Shown in pieces: positions 10,629-21,520 of a DNA stretch of 64,000 nucleotides. The notes beneath the pieces are model-generated. The model ran no database searches. It was not told the origin of the DNA and saw nothing but the letters and a program-made list of their open reading frames with translations. Within the stretch, counting starts at the first letter, position 1. The number at the start of each line of letters is the position of its first letter. The position numbers and the translations under genes are program-made. Source of the DNA: Isoetes taiwanensis (Eukaryota > Streptophyta > Lycopodiopsida > Isoetales > Isoetaceae); the NCBI GenBank assembly GCA_021234155.1, contig JAJEKV010000003.1, forward strand, positions 11,961,819 through 12,025,818, given 5' to 3'.

Positions 10629-11867
10629 TCAACATCCGCACCTAAACCTGTAGACTCCTAACTCTTTTTCCTGCAAAATATCCACATCTATGAATCCAAT
10701 GTTAGCAGAAGGGTCAGTCTTGTTTACCAGTTTAATGGAAGTTGTTCCATTTGAAATAGTGCAAATGCCTTCAGACCATATAGGCCTAGCATCTACTGTT
10801 TTCATCCACCTCCTTCCCAATAATAAATCATAGATGTTAGCATGGTTAACATTCTCAAAATCAACAACCACAAATGTAGCTAAGACAATGATTCCCCCTG
10901 TATTAACAGACACATTTCTCACCACTCCCTTTGGTACTACCTTAGCATTGGAAAAGGATTTTAGAACAATAGAAGTGTTGTCTTCTACTTTGAGATTCAA
11001 TGTTTTCATAACATGATAAGGCATGACATTTAGGGAAGAACCTCCATCCAGCAAAACCTTATCTAAATGGGAGGTCCCTATAGTAGCACTACAAATAAAA
11101 GCACCTGGATCTTCAGTGTGCTCAGGTAAGGCTACAGAAATGTTGTTGCAAGTTTCTTCAGCAATTTCTTCAACATTTTGGGTATTTTTGATAAGCTTTT
11201 CCCTGTATGATGGTGCAATCCTCAATAAAGTTAGTAAGTCTACAGTAACCTTGGAGTTTTTCATAAGCAAGTCAAATTCATCAAGCTCAGAATCTTTCTG
11301 TTTATACCTTTGAGCAGGGGGAGGAGCTATATCCTGAGGATTTGGCTGAAAGGTTACCTTAGGAGCTACACTTGGTGGGACAGAACTTGCAGATGTACCT
11401 GAATGGAGCCTAGCACGTGTTTGCACAACCATAACATCTTGTTCTTCTTGTTCTTCTGCACAAGCCTCAATAAAACTAATATTGGACACCTGTTTGCCTT
11501 TTTCTTGCTTTGCAAGGTAATTCTTGACACTGCAGAACTTCTCTTCATGACCTATCTCTTTGCAAAAAGAACAAACAGGACAATCTCTACCAAAATGGCC
11601 CCTTTTGTGGCATTTAGGACAGGATCTTGCAAAGCAATTTTCAGCCCTATGATAGGGTTTACCACAGTTTGTGCATTCGGGTATGGCAGAGCTAGAAGAA
11701 GGGGCATTATTACTATTTTTTAACTCCATGAGTTGTTTGGTAACTTCTAAGAGAGCTTCAGATACCTTACTTATCTCAGATTTCATTTCGAAACCCGAGG
11801 GTCTAGCTCTTCGACTTTTGGCTTCTTTTTTCCTTCTCGATTTGCATACACAAGGCAGCATTAGCAT
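10629..11867 (-). CDS. gag-pro: Element N gag C-terminus with three zinc knuckles, and protease
   Basis: 412 codons from an ATG at 11867. A basic stretch (residues 9-22) is followed by three consecutive CX2CX4HX4C knuckles at 65-78, 83-96 and 99-112, which bind the RNA genome in the particle. A low-complexity linker leads to a retroviral-type aspartic protease with VLLDGGSSLN (active-site D274) and DLLLGRRWMKTV, the hydrophobic-hydrophobic-G motif. DGG instead of DTG or DSG is common in Tat/Athila-type elements. The upstream gag is in different frames (11861-12606), and the stop at 10629 is followed almost at once by the ATG of pol. Confidence 0.9.
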   Translation of the reverse strand: MLMLPCVCKSRRKKEAKSRRARPSGFEMKSEISKVSEALLEVTKQLMELKNSNNAPSSSSAIPECTNCGKPYHRAENCFARSCPKCHKRGHFGRDCPVCSFCKEIGHEEKFCSVKNYLAKQEKGKQVSNISFIEACAEEQEEQDVMVVQTRARLHSGTSASSVPPSVAPKVTFQPNPQDIAPPPAQRYKQKDSELDEFDLLMKNSKVTVDLLTLLRIAPSYREKLIKNTQNVEEIAEETCNNISVALPEHTEDPGAFICSATIGTSHLDKVLLDGGSSLNVMPYHVMKTLNLKVEDNTSIVLKSFSNAKVVPKGVVRNVSVNTGGIIVLATFVVVDFENVNHANIYDLLLGRRWMKTVDARPIWSEGICTISNGTTSIKLVNKTDPSANIGFIDVDILQEKELGVYRFRCGC

Positions 11868-12606
11868 AGTGTGACTCGTGCTCGATCCCGATGAGGAGGG
11901 TAGAATGGATCTCTGATTTCATCATCAGGCAGATAGCTTAGCATTTCTACTAAATCTACAGCCTTTACAAATGTCTTATGGATTGAATCTAGCTCACCAA
12001 ACTTTTGAAGTTTTAATAACTTTCTATAAATCTTAGGCCTGGACATCAGACCTCTGATAAAGGAAAGCAACCAGATGCAAAGTTGGGTGGGAAACATGGT
12101 TCCTATTACAAACCAAACAAGTAAGAGTTAAATCTTTCCACATACTGTTTCACACTTTCACCAGATTTAATAGAAAAGGAATTGAGCTCAAAGACAAGAT
12201 CCTGGGGTGAGGTAGTCTTACCAAACCTTGACAGAAACTTTTGTTCCAATTCATCCCACTTAGTACCTATTGACAGTTCGAAATCCAACCAGGATCTGGC
12301 CTCATCACCTTTCATGCATTTGATAAACTCAGCAAACCTGGTACCTTTCTTCTTTCCATGCTCCTCATAATATTCTTCAAAATTCTTCAAGAAATGGTTA
12401 GCATTCATGGAAGAATCATAACAAGGGGAAGGAACAGGTATAGTGAGCTCAAATTGGTAAGGGGCTTGTGGAGGAAAAGGCAAAGCAGAAACATTTGTAA
12501 TATTTGCTGTGGAACTGGTAGCCACTTTCATGCTTACCCCTACTAGCTCTGGTTGACCTGTTACCTCAGGTTGCTCAGCAGGCTCAGCAGTCTTTCTCGG
12601 TGCCAT
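11861..12606 (-). pseudogene. gag: Element N gag, capsid part
   Basis: The true ATG is at 12606 (MAPRK), 44 bp inside the 5' LTR. The retrotransposon gag fold is recognisable by GDEARSWLDFEL, WDELEQKFLSRFG and SGESVKQYVERFN. The frame ends at 12106; its continuation (capsid C-terminus, residues like RPKIYRKLLKLQ) is read in another frame at 12097-11861, and the zinc-knuckle part in the third. Two frame changes within gag make this copy unlikely to be functional as written, in contrast to its near-identical LTRs. Confidence 0.85.
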
Positions 12607-12628
12607 AGAGTTCAACTTCCAGGTGAAT

Positions 12629-12646
12629 ATCTCGGTAGAACCTCCA
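12629..12646 (-). other. Candidate primer-binding site of element N
   Basis: Three bases inside the 5' LTR the minus strand reads TGGAGGTTCTACCGAGAT. TGG at this distance is what a tRNA 3' CCA end would pair with. I could not match the 18-mer to a specific tRNA from memory. Confidence 0.45.
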
Positions 12647-12649
12647 AAA

Positions 12650-15149
12650 TGTTAGCCTAAAACCTGGAATTTTAGCCTAACCTCATAGGAATCTTAAACA
12701 AAGTGGTTAGAACCTCCAGATCACTTAGGGTGATCAATCCTTGTCATATGAAACCAGAAAATTCATTTTTTAAGTGCTAGTTTTTTCAAAATCACTAGAG
12801 TCCCTGAAACTGAAAAAACTGTCAGAGCAAAAACTGAACTTGCAGACACACCTTGAGAGATTTTGAAGATCTGATTGGTGTTATCAGTGATCAACAAGCA
12901 GAGGAAAATGGTGGAGAAGACTTGACTTGATTTGAATAAGGGAAGGTCAAGAAAATCGAGGTCAAAGGCAGGTCAAAAAGTTGGCCAGTGCCAAAACAGA
13001 GAGACAAATTTTGCAGATGGAGTTTGATGGGGAATTTTGGGTTGGGATCTGTACAGGCAACTTCAAAATAGCCTCTAGATCACGTGCAAAAGGTTTGAAT
13101 AGCAAAAGGATGTTTTAATTTTTCTGTAAGTAAACAAAACCTCAAGAAAAGAACAAACTCTGTAACAGTTATGAAAAGAAATCTTTTTATATGTTTTCTC
13201 TGAATGTATAGGTGTCTAGGATTTCTATAAGGATGAGATACAACTACCTGAAGAAGATATAATTTCTGAGTAAATATTTTTGGTCTTGTTTTTGGTTTTT
13301 TTTTTTTGCTTTTTAAAAGGGCAATGCAGAACTACAAAAAAAAGGATGTACAATGATGACAATGATTTTTCGTGCAAAGACTATGCATTATAGCAATGTG
13401 ATACGTAAGGTATGACTATGTCAACAGGGTATTACCAAAGTTTTGAAAATAATAATGCTTGAGAGAAAATTCAAGACTGCTTGAGCCTTTCGAGAGCTTC
13501 AAAAATACCAATGAAGTAATATGGAGTGATTATTTAAGTTTGCAAACGAGGTGCTTCGATCTTTGAGCAGTCTCACAAGCGAGGGGCGATCTTTGAGCAG
13601 TCCTGTCACAACGAACAGGGACTTCAATCTCGAACGAAATGGAGCTGGAATCTGAGCGGAGCAGAGCAAAAGGATATCAAAAATTCAATGCGCCAAAATC
13701 ACAGAGGTATGTCTCTGAGAAGCGTCCCGATTTGATCTGTGATGCTGGTTTAAGAACTGTTCTTCCCAAAAGATAGCTCGGTTGAGTGATTTGAGGCCCA
13801 AATTGAGCAATTTCCATCGAATCAAATGCCACAAAGGATCCCCATGGTTTCGAAAAGGTTCGGGAGCTAATTTCGGTGAAATTGGCGGGATTCAATCAAG
13901 TTTAGGTACGAATTGGCCGGATTTAGCATGTTCCCCTATTTCCTAGGGTTCATCGAAAATTCTTAAGGGTGATATATCCCACAGGCCGAAGTGGTTCTGG
14001 AGGCTAAGGTATATAAGGAAAAATGCAGACCCACTATTAAATTTGCGTGCCACGCAGAGGGGGACACCCACCAGGTGTCCGGCCCCCCACGCCTATTGCC
14101 ACGTGGAAAAAAAAAAAAAAGGGGGAGGTGACCTGGAACTATCAAAAATAGATAGGGTAGATAGGCTAGAATAGGTTTTTTTTTTTTTTTACACGCATCC
14201 CAAGAATCAAATTTGGAAGGTCTTTCCAAAGGTTTTTTTGAATTTTAAAAGACCAAGTCGACTCTTTTTTTCCAAGCTTTCCATCTAGAGGGTTTTTAGG
14301 TCAAACTAAAACATTTGAATTTTTGGTCCCTTTTGACCCATGGTCAATGAATATTGGAACATAAGGATGGTGAAAAAGTCATAGGAAAAAGATGGGAAAA
14401 GGGTGTAAATAGGCTATACTAGGGTTTAGGAAGATGAAATGAGAATGAGAAAGAAGCCTTCTTGCCTTTGAAGGTTTTCAAGATCACTAGGGGACAATTC
14501 TCAAATGAAGGTGGGATTCATAAAAGATAAGTAGTAGAATGATGAGAAAAGGTCTCAAAAGTGGAAACAATGGTGAAGGAAAAGTTTTGAAGGCTCTTGG
14601 GATATAGAAAGGGGAATGTAAGATGAATGGAATGAAGAAGAGATGGGTACCTTTGTAGCACTTGATCTTATCTCAAATTGTTTCTAGGGCTCAATTCATA
14701 CCTCCTAGTGAAGATAGATTTGCTCAAAGCCTAAGGTCTTCCAAACTTCTATAAGGGTCTTCCAAACTTCAAGGCTAGAATAAGAGCAAATTTCACTTCT
14801 AGAGTAGCATCCTCATGTGTGTGACTTCAAACTTCTCAAGCAAGCTTCATAAGGTTTTGAGCTTTGGTAAAATGTCTTGTGCCTCCTTGATAAACTTGCT
14901 ATAGCCTTTGCCTGGTCTTCAAATCAAAGGAAAATGTTAAGCTAATAGGAATGTGTCTAGAAAGGTGTTTTACCTCAAGGAAAAGACTAGGCCATAATAG
15001 GAGATCCCCAATGTCTTCCAATCTTGGTCAAATGTCTTCCAAACTCTGATGGGATCACAATAGCCTGGAACTTTTCCTTAAAGGAAATGTAAATGGAACA
15101 AAGGTTTTGAAACATAGATGCTGGTCCATGTTGCCAAAAATGGGCAACA
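12650..15149 (-). repeat. 5' LTR of element N (2500 bp)
   Basis: Bounded like the other copy by TGTTAGCC and GGGCAACA in plus orientation. Being upstream of gag on the minus strand, it is the promoter LTR. The differences from 4167-6659 that I could see are the repeat patch near 13557-13618, a few single-base changes (for example TTCGTGC for TTCAGGC near 13370) and small indels near 13855-13880 and 14055-14130. Confidence 0.93.
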
Positions 15150-15154
15150 ACCGC
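15150..15154. repeat. Target-site duplication of element N, right copy
   Basis: ACCGC directly after the LTR end GGGCAACA, identical to 4162-4166. Element A gag resumes behind it. Confidence 0.9.
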
Positions 15155-16485
15155 AGTCCCCCCTTCATCAGGGTCCTTCAGGCACCATGCCACCTCCAAC
15201 TCCACCTCAATATACTCACTATACTGTTCCTGTCCAGCCAAGCACTTTCACATCTACCTTTCAGACTCTTAAACTGACTTATCCCACCTTTGGCAACACG
15301 AAAGGCAAACCCTTAGACCAAAGTGCTCAGGCCCACATGGAATAATTTGAGGCTCTAGCTGTCCTAAATGGTCATGCGCAACCTCAACTGAAATTCCACA
15401 TCTTTTCCACCACCCTGTGTGGCTCTCCTCATCAATGGCTCATGTCCAACAAAAGCCACTGGAAACAAGATTGGTCAGAAATGAGAACTGCTTTTCTTTC
15501 TCACTATGGGACCACGGATGATGATCAACTTCATCTCAAACAACTCAATGACCTTCAACAAGAGCCCACGGAGTCCGCCCAGGATTTTGCAGATCGTCTT
15601 CACATTCTGCTCAGCAAGCTCAAGGAGTACCCCACACAGAGCCAGATTTTGGTATGGTTTCTCCAAGAACTTCCTCCAGCTATCCGACTCATGACTGAAT
15701 ACCTGCGTCCCAAGAATTTGGAGCAGACTATCGACCTTGTCAATCACTCAGTCAATGTTTCCTCCCGTGGCGTGGCTCTTCAGGAGCTCCCTTTCATTCC
15801 ACCCGTCATGGTTCCACAGACTGCTGTCCAGCCTCAACACGCCAATCCACAGCGCAGTCAGATCTGGTGCCATATATACAAATACCAAGGCCACTTGGCG
15901 AATGAGTGCAACTCGACCAATGGCCCGCCTCATTGCAAAAGATGCAACATGTGCAATCATGCCACGGAAGAGTGCACTCGAACTCATCCTACACCGTTCC
16001 GCAACAAACTAGTTTATCAAGTGCAAACAACACCTCAACAACAATCGCACTATCAGCAACCACCACTTCAGGCGCAACCTAATCAACTCTATCCGCAACA
16101 GGAGCAACAACGGGGACCCAACACACGTCCTCCTTTTGATCCTTCTAAAGCTCAGTGCTACCACTGTCAGGAATGGGGTCATACCACCACGACGTGTCCT
16201 CAACTTCCACAAGTTTAGGTGCAGCTTCCTGGCACCAATCAGACCACATCGGTCCGCCTCACGGCTTACCAACTCTGGATTGCTAATGGCAAACAAGGCC
16301 CGCGTCCTGTTCTTAAGAAGCCACCAAGAGCGCCTCAGCAATCACGCTATCAACCAGCTCCTGCAAATCAACCTCAGCTGGATCAACAAGCACAGGAGGA
16401 AATTTTTCAGGCACTTAATCCTCCAGTTCAGCCATCAAATTGGGTTGGTTTGGTTTCACGCGCACTGTATGCCACACGCCCTTAA
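15155..16485 (+). pseudogene. gag: Element A gag, capsid and zinc-knuckle part
   Basis: The frame continues that of 3695-4166. The capsid region is visible as WKQDWSEMRTAFLSHYG and ESAQDFADRLHILL, then three zinc knuckles: CHIYKYQGHLANEC (second Cys replaced by Tyr, intact in element B), CKRCNMCNHATEEC and CYHCQEWGHTTTTC. Two premature stops interrupt the frame, TAA at 15343-15345 and TAG at 16216-16218. Element B has GAA and CAG at these places. A Gln/Pro-rich linker follows the knuckles. The Tyr substitution and the stops mark this gag as inactive. Confidence 0.85.
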
Positions 16486-16659
16486 CCATTATCCCTAATG
16501 GCACGTAACCTGCCTTTGCAGTCGACACCATTCCTCATGAAGAAGAAAAAAAGGTTCATTTTGCACCAGACTTGGAGAAACTCATGCCGCATGTCATGCC
16601 TAAAGTTCGCCAAAGCATTTTGAACCTCATGCAAGCTGCTGAAGGCCGCACGTTGGCAA

Positions 16660-17305
16660 ATGTTCATGTCACCACCAGAGCTCAACAATGCCAAGATACA
16701 CCTTCCACATCTCAACCTCCAGGCTCTCACACATATCCAAATATTGCTGCAGAGGTTGACCTGCTCAAGAAGTTCTTTGCTTCCTTACCACGCCTCCGGC
16801 ACCGTGGATCCAGCAGATCCTTTTTCTCATGTGCCTCTGGAACTCCAAGAGGAGCTAGCCAAGATCAAAATTCCTTTAAGCTTGGCAACAATTTTGAAAC
16901 TCTGTCCTGCTCTCAAGGACCAGTTACCACTCCCGACTGTTTTAGTTGGGGCTGTTGCTACCTCCACACCCACAGTCCATGCCACGGTGGGCAATCAACA
17001 AGTCAATCATGTTCAAATTGACGGGGTAGCGCATCAATCTCATCACGAGATAAACTCCATGAAACAAATGGGCATCAAACAACTCTTTAGGTGCCCCATA
17101 TGACATCAAATTGGCTAATGGCCATATCACAAGACCTCAAGGCGTCACGCCTCTTCTTCACATCAACATTGGTGATCTCCGATTCCCCTTGGAATTTGGT
17201 GTTTGGAAGGCTGGAGAAGATCCTGGTGATTATGAAATGTTGGTCGGAAGACCTTTTCTCCGCCAGGCCAAGAGTATCCATTCTTGGGCCCGCGGATCGA
17301 GTTAG
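16660..17305 (+). pseudogene. pro: Element A protease region
   Basis: A linker with ELQEELAKIKIPLSLATIL leads to the protease. In element B the active site reads IDGGSAVNLI. In A one base is missing after IDG, so the frame breaks at the active site and the C-terminal part (EFGVWKAGEDPGDYE, then LVGRPFLRQAKS) continues in the frame of 17111-17305. The enzyme would mature the Gag-Pol particle; this copy is broken at its catalytic loop. Confidence 0.75.
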
Positions 17306-17960
17306 TCGTCACCGATGTGGTCACCTCAATGCCACCATGGACTTGGAAACAGCAAGATCATTTTACATTGACCATGCTGAACCCTCTCTCCGAGAGCCAC
17401 GTTCGGAGGGCGCCCGAAATATCTATCATGTTCAGTGCGGCAAGTCGCCTCTGTCATCCCTACCGAATATCTTTGATCCTTGGGGAGAAATGACTCTTGA
17501 TCGGGACCCGGTAGGCTGCTTTGCTTGACCCTTACGGCTCCTTGCAATAGAATCCAACGTGTTGATCACTTTTCGGATCTTGAACCTGCTGCGGCTCCCA
17601 GTGAGATGTACACGCCGTCATGAAGCAACCTCTGGCTGGATGAAACTCAGCAACCTCTCTTTTTCACCACGCAGAGTGCCACGCATCCTGTTATGCTTCA
17701 ACCGCCTGCTCATATTGTCCAGGACACAGAGGTGATACCTCATATTCAGACTCCCGAAGTCGAGATAGTGGACGTGGGCAATAATCGGCTATCGCATTCT
17801 TTGCAAATCTTACGCCCCCTATCGTCGCAGGCGTCACACTCTTCAAAAGTTCAAACACATTTTACTTTGGAGCTACAGAGATCTTGGGAATCAACAAAAG
17901 CTTGGGGAACTCACCATTCCTACCAAATCGATGCCGTCGTCCGGTTTAGCAAACGCGATG
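17306..17960 (+). pseudogene. Element A protease-RT linker, decayed
   Basis: This region corresponds to 45380-46060 in element B. Short open pieces in changing frames match between the two copies at DNA level, but I see no domain. It links the protease to RT. Confidence 0.5.
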
Positions 17961-18660
17961 ATCTGCGGCTCAACTCTAATTACCGTGGATCGCGTCAAGG
18001 CAGAACTTGACAAACTTCTTGCTGCAGGTTTGATCTATGAGGTCAAACATTCTGAATGGGTGAGCCCCATCATCATTGCACTCAAACACAATGGTAAGAT
18101 CTGCGTCTGCGTGGACTACCAAAAACTCAATCAGGCCACGGAGCGTGATCATTTTCCACTTCCCTTCACGCACCGTTTCGGAAGAGGTTCTTTGGACATG
18201 AGATGTACTCCTTCATGGATGGTTTTTCCGGCTACAATCGGATCTCAATCAAAGAATCTGATCAACTCAAGACGACTTTCACCACCCCTGTGCACTTTTT
18301 GCCTACAAGGTGGTTCCTTTTGGTTTATCAAACTCTCCATCAACGTTTCAACGCATTATGCTCTCAGTTTTTCATGATTTTATGAAGGAACATCCCTTCT
18401 TGCAAATTTTTCAAGATGACTTCTCTGCCTACAGTTCCATGGCTGACCATTTAGATAAGTTGGAACTCGTCTTTCAGAAATATGATGAGTCCGGCATTAG
18501 TCTCAATCCCGAGAAATGCACCTTTTCGCGTCACCTCGGGTGTTCCGTTAGGCCACGTTGTCGACCAGCGGTATCACCACAGATCCTGCCAAAATCAGTT
18601 GTGTGCTCAAGGCTCAAGCACCAGCCAATATCAAGGAGGCACGCTCTTTTTGGGTAAGGT
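17961..18660 (+). pseudogene. pol (rt): Element A reverse transcriptase
   Basis: RT motifs appear in order over several frames: KLLAAGLIYEVKHSEWVSP, CVDYQKLNQAT, MDGFSGYNRISI, VPFGLSNSPSTFQRIM and FQDDFS, which stands at the YXDD position with Phe-Gln for the usual Tyr-X. At least three frame changes (near 18175, 18290 and 18540) break the domain. The enzyme would copy the element RNA into cDNA in the cytoplasmic particle. Element B has the same motif set with different breaks. Confidence 0.85.
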
Positions 18661-19240
18661 CAATTATTACTCCACTTTCATTCCTGGACTAGCAGCCATT
18701 GCAGATCCCATTCATAAACTCACGGGTGATGAATCCACACGGGCTTGGAATTCCCAGGCGGATCTTTGCTTTCAACAGTTGAAGCTTTTGCTCACTTTCG
18801 GGCCGTCCTTGTTCCCCTCAATGGAACAAGTCCTTTCATGTTCATGTCGATGTCTCCGGCGTTTGCTCTTTGAGTTTGTTCTTTCTCAAGAATATGATGC
18901 GCTGCGATAAATAAACCAAACCGATATGCCAGGCCGAAAACTCAATTCTAACGAAAGAACTACTCGCCACCGAAAGGTGAAGCCTTGGGCTTAATTTTAC
19001 GTGTCCAACGCCTTCCACTATCTTTTGGGCAGTCGATCAAATTCTTTGTTGACCATCAAGCACTCCTTTATTTGATCAACAAATCCACGCCCACGGGTCG
19101 CATTGCTCGTTGGGTCCTCCTTCTGCAAGAATTTGCACCTTTTGAAATTGTTCGCAAGGCAGGCAAATCTCATGTTGTCCCGGATTATCTCTCACGCATC
19201 CACACGGATGATCCCTCCACTGGAGTCTCGAGGCGCCTTT
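18661..19240 (+). pseudogene. pol (rnh): Element A connection and RNase H
   Basis: The connection region (GKVNYYSTFIPGLAAI) is followed by RNase H pieces: VLSQEYD, then LRVQR and FFVDHQALLYLINKST, and the pre-integrase segment PDYLSRIHTDD. The acid of FFVDHQ is retained. Frames change near 18820 and 18960. There is a single RNase H here; I found no archaeal-type copy in element A. Confidence 0.8.
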
Positions 19241-20469
19241 CCCCGACGGCTCAACTCTTTTTGGTCACGGCAACCCCACATTGGTTCCATGACTTTCAAC
19301 AGTACCTCCTCGCAGGCGCTCTTCCAACAGAAGACGTGACGCTCTCTCATGCCAAGCGGCAATCCCGTCGACATCAATTTCTCCGCGAGGTCCGTGACTA
19401 CACCATGGTTGCAGGACATCTCTACAAAAAGGGTAAGGATACCATCCTTCCGGCGTGTTCTACCTCATGAAGTTCGGATATTGTCCGAGAAGCTCATCAA
19501 GGGCTTGGTGGTGGTCATTTTCACGGTGACACCACGGCACGCAAAGTCCTTCTTGCCGGATATTTTTGGCCCACGCTCTTCAAAGATGCTCACGCCCACG
19601 CCCGCACGTGTGATGCTTGCCGGTATGTGGGGCGGCCCGACGCCCGCGGCGCTCTTCCCTTGACGCCGGTCGCCATGCGCCTTCCCTTCAAAGAAATGGG
19701 GAATGGATTTTGTGGGACCCATCGACCCTCTGGCGGCACACCCCCGCTACGCCATACGTTCTCACTCGACTCACGCTACCAAATGGGCGGAAGCTTGCGC
19801 ACTTCCGGACAACACCTGCGGCAAACGCGGCCGGTCCTTTATCAACAAATCATCACGCGATTCGGCTGCCCCACGGAGCTGGTCAGTGATCGTGGTGTTC
19901 ATTTTATCAATCATACCATTAAGGAGCTGACGGATTATCTCCTGATACATCATCACAAGAGCACACTTTACTACCCTCAAGGCAATAGTTTGGCAGAAAG
20001 CACCAACAAAACTCTGGTCACAATTCTCAAGAAAATTTGTGACGCTTCTCGCACTGACTGGCAAAACAAGCTTCCTACTGTTCTTTGGGCTTACAATACT
20101 TGTTTCAAAATCGCTACTAGTCACACCCCTTTCAAATTGGTTTATGGTCAAGAAGCTCTCATGCCGTTTGAATACATCCTTCCAACTCTCCGTTTTCAAC
20201 TGGCTACTGCCCATAATCCGTCTGCTGCACTCAAAGAAAGGGTCTATCAATTGGAACAGTTGGATGAACTTAGAAGGGATGCTTATATTCGTGTTCTTCA
20301 TGGCCAACAGTTGCAAAAATCTTTACATGACAAACGTCTGAAGACAAAAACATTCAAAGAAGGAGATTTGGTTCTTCTTTATGATTCTCGGTACAAAAAT
20401 TTTCCGGGTAAACTTAAGTTTCGTTGGCTTGGCCCTTATCAAATAGCGTTTTCCAACTGGCTGAGTTAG
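19241..20469 (+). pseudogene. pol (int): Element A integrase
   Basis: An N-terminal segment (VRDYTMVAGHLYKKGKD) and a zinc-binding region in broken frames precede the core. From 19627 one frame is open for 280 codons and holds VSDRGVHFINH and GNSLAESTNK, with 35 residues between the second D and the E (DD35E). The first catalytic Asp lies in a segment that is read in another frame (MDFVGPIDP, 19703). A chromo-like or GPY region (GPYQIAF) closes the domain at the stop near 20469. Confidence 0.85.
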
Positions 20470-20726
20470 ATGGCACTTCATTACCTACACTGGTTAATGG
20501 CTTTCGCCTCAAAACATTTCATCACACTGAAAGAGAAAATCAACAAGCAGATGCTGTTCAAGACGCAACCACAACAGAAAGTGACTAAAACAGTGGCATA
20601 TTATATTATAGGTGGATTTTTCTACAAAATGTGGGCACAGCCCAGCTATTTCCGCTATGGGCACTGCCCTATATACAAAAACGGGCTCAGAGCCCTATCT
20701 ACTAAAAACCTAAGAAGAAAAACCCT

Positions 20727-20993
20727 CTACTCCGGGTTCGGAGCAGAGGTGATGCAGAGGAGGTGGTAGAGGTTCTGCTCTGGGTCCCAGCGCAGGTGCA
20801 GAACCACCTCCATCCCGTTGGTCTTAGAATCGGGATGTTCAGCCATCCCGGCACACCAGCCATCCATCGCCAGGCCACGATTGTGGCAGCGCCAGAGGTC
20901 CAGACAATCCATCTTGCAGGTAATCCACTCCTGACAGTTAGAAGGCATTGTGCAGTTCTCGTTCAAACCAGCCGCAGACATGCTGAGCGCCAT
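20727..20993 (-). CDS. Antisense ORF of element A, small Cys-rich protein
   Basis: On the minus strand the ATG at 20993 (a second at 20981) opens a frame of about 88 codons with a Cys-rich core: ENCTMPSNCQEW, ITCKMDCLDLWRC and DGWCAGMAEHP. A perfect TATATAAG lies at 21030-21023, about 30 bp upstream. The DNA is conserved in element B, where TATATAAGAC also stands before the homologous region, but there the ATG frame is broken. Antisense ORFs between integrase and 3' LTR are known in some Tat-lineage elements of other plants. Function unknown; it may also be an accident of conserved sense sequence. Confidence 0.4.
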   Translation of the reverse strand: MALSMSAAGLNENCTMPSNCQEWITCKMDCLDLWRCHNRGLAMDGWCAGMAEHPDSKTNGMEVVLHLRWDPEQNLYHLLCITSAPNPE

Positions 20994-21022
20994 CGGATGT
21001 CTTCGCTTCACTCCCGGTTCGT

Positions 21023-21030
21023 CTTATATA
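21023..21030 (-). promoter_or_regulatory. TATA box in front of the antisense ORF (element A)
   Basis: TATATAAG on the minus strand in the context TTGGCTATATAAGACG. The same octamer occurs in element B near 49128-49137 in the same orientation. Confidence 0.4.
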
Positions 21031-21520
21031 GCCAACCGAGGAACTACTTGTCGACGTGGACCAATCAGAAAAATCGCCAACGTGTTTGCAATGCAAGGCT
21101 CTTTCTAAAACGAGAATCTTTTCTCCCGCCGCATATCTAGCCATGGTACCTTCTGACACATTCGTTTAATGATATCTCACTTCAAGTTGCCAGCATTAAA
21201 TGCCATTCCTTCTTTTCATACCCGTTAACCATTAATGCGTGTCCTTGGGCCACATGTCACATCCGATCATTCTCTCACGTCTCATCTCCACCGTTCATTG
21301 CTTCTCCCTTTGTTGTTTGGGGACTTAGCCAAATTTTTGCCTCTCAATTGCCTCCTTAGCATCTTTCAACACCTGGCACCATCAACGGTTGCAGTTTCGT
21401 CCTCCTCATGCCTCTTCGCCTCCATTTGCGCGCCCTAAACCTTTTCGTCTCTCTGCGCCTTCGTCCTCCATTCTCCGCTCTCCGCCTTTGCATCACCCTT
21501 CTTTTCTGAAGCTCTTTGCC

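Larger units (their letters stand above)
4167..15149 (-). mobile_element. Ty3/gypsy LTR retrotransposon N, complete, nested in element A
   Basis: The element is about 10.98 kb and lies on the minus strand, flanked by a perfect 5-bp duplication (ACCGC). Two nearly identical LTRs of about 2.5 kb enclose gag (three zinc knuckles), protease, an archaeal-type RNase H, RT, a catalytically degenerate RNase H, and integrase. A candidate primer-binding site lies three bases inside the 5' LTR (12629-12646), and a short purine run abuts the 3' LTR (6660-6667). The near identity of the LTRs and the perfect target duplication indicate a recent insertion, yet gag-pol is split over several frames. The domain order is unusual and is treated as a finding. 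Confidence 0.95.
20470..21520 (+). other. Spacer between integrase and the 3' ORF of element A
   Basis: About 1 kb, conserved in element B (48560-49625). It holds the antisense ORF described at 20727-20993. I see no sense-strand domain. A TATATAC run near 20670 could serve a sense transcript for the 3' ORF, but its context is unremarkable. Confidence 0.5.

Noticed and set aside
13677-14229. Short minus-strand ORFs in the LTRs of element N
   Set aside because: They occur in LTR sequence, include homopolymer runs, and differ between the two LTR copies; no domain.
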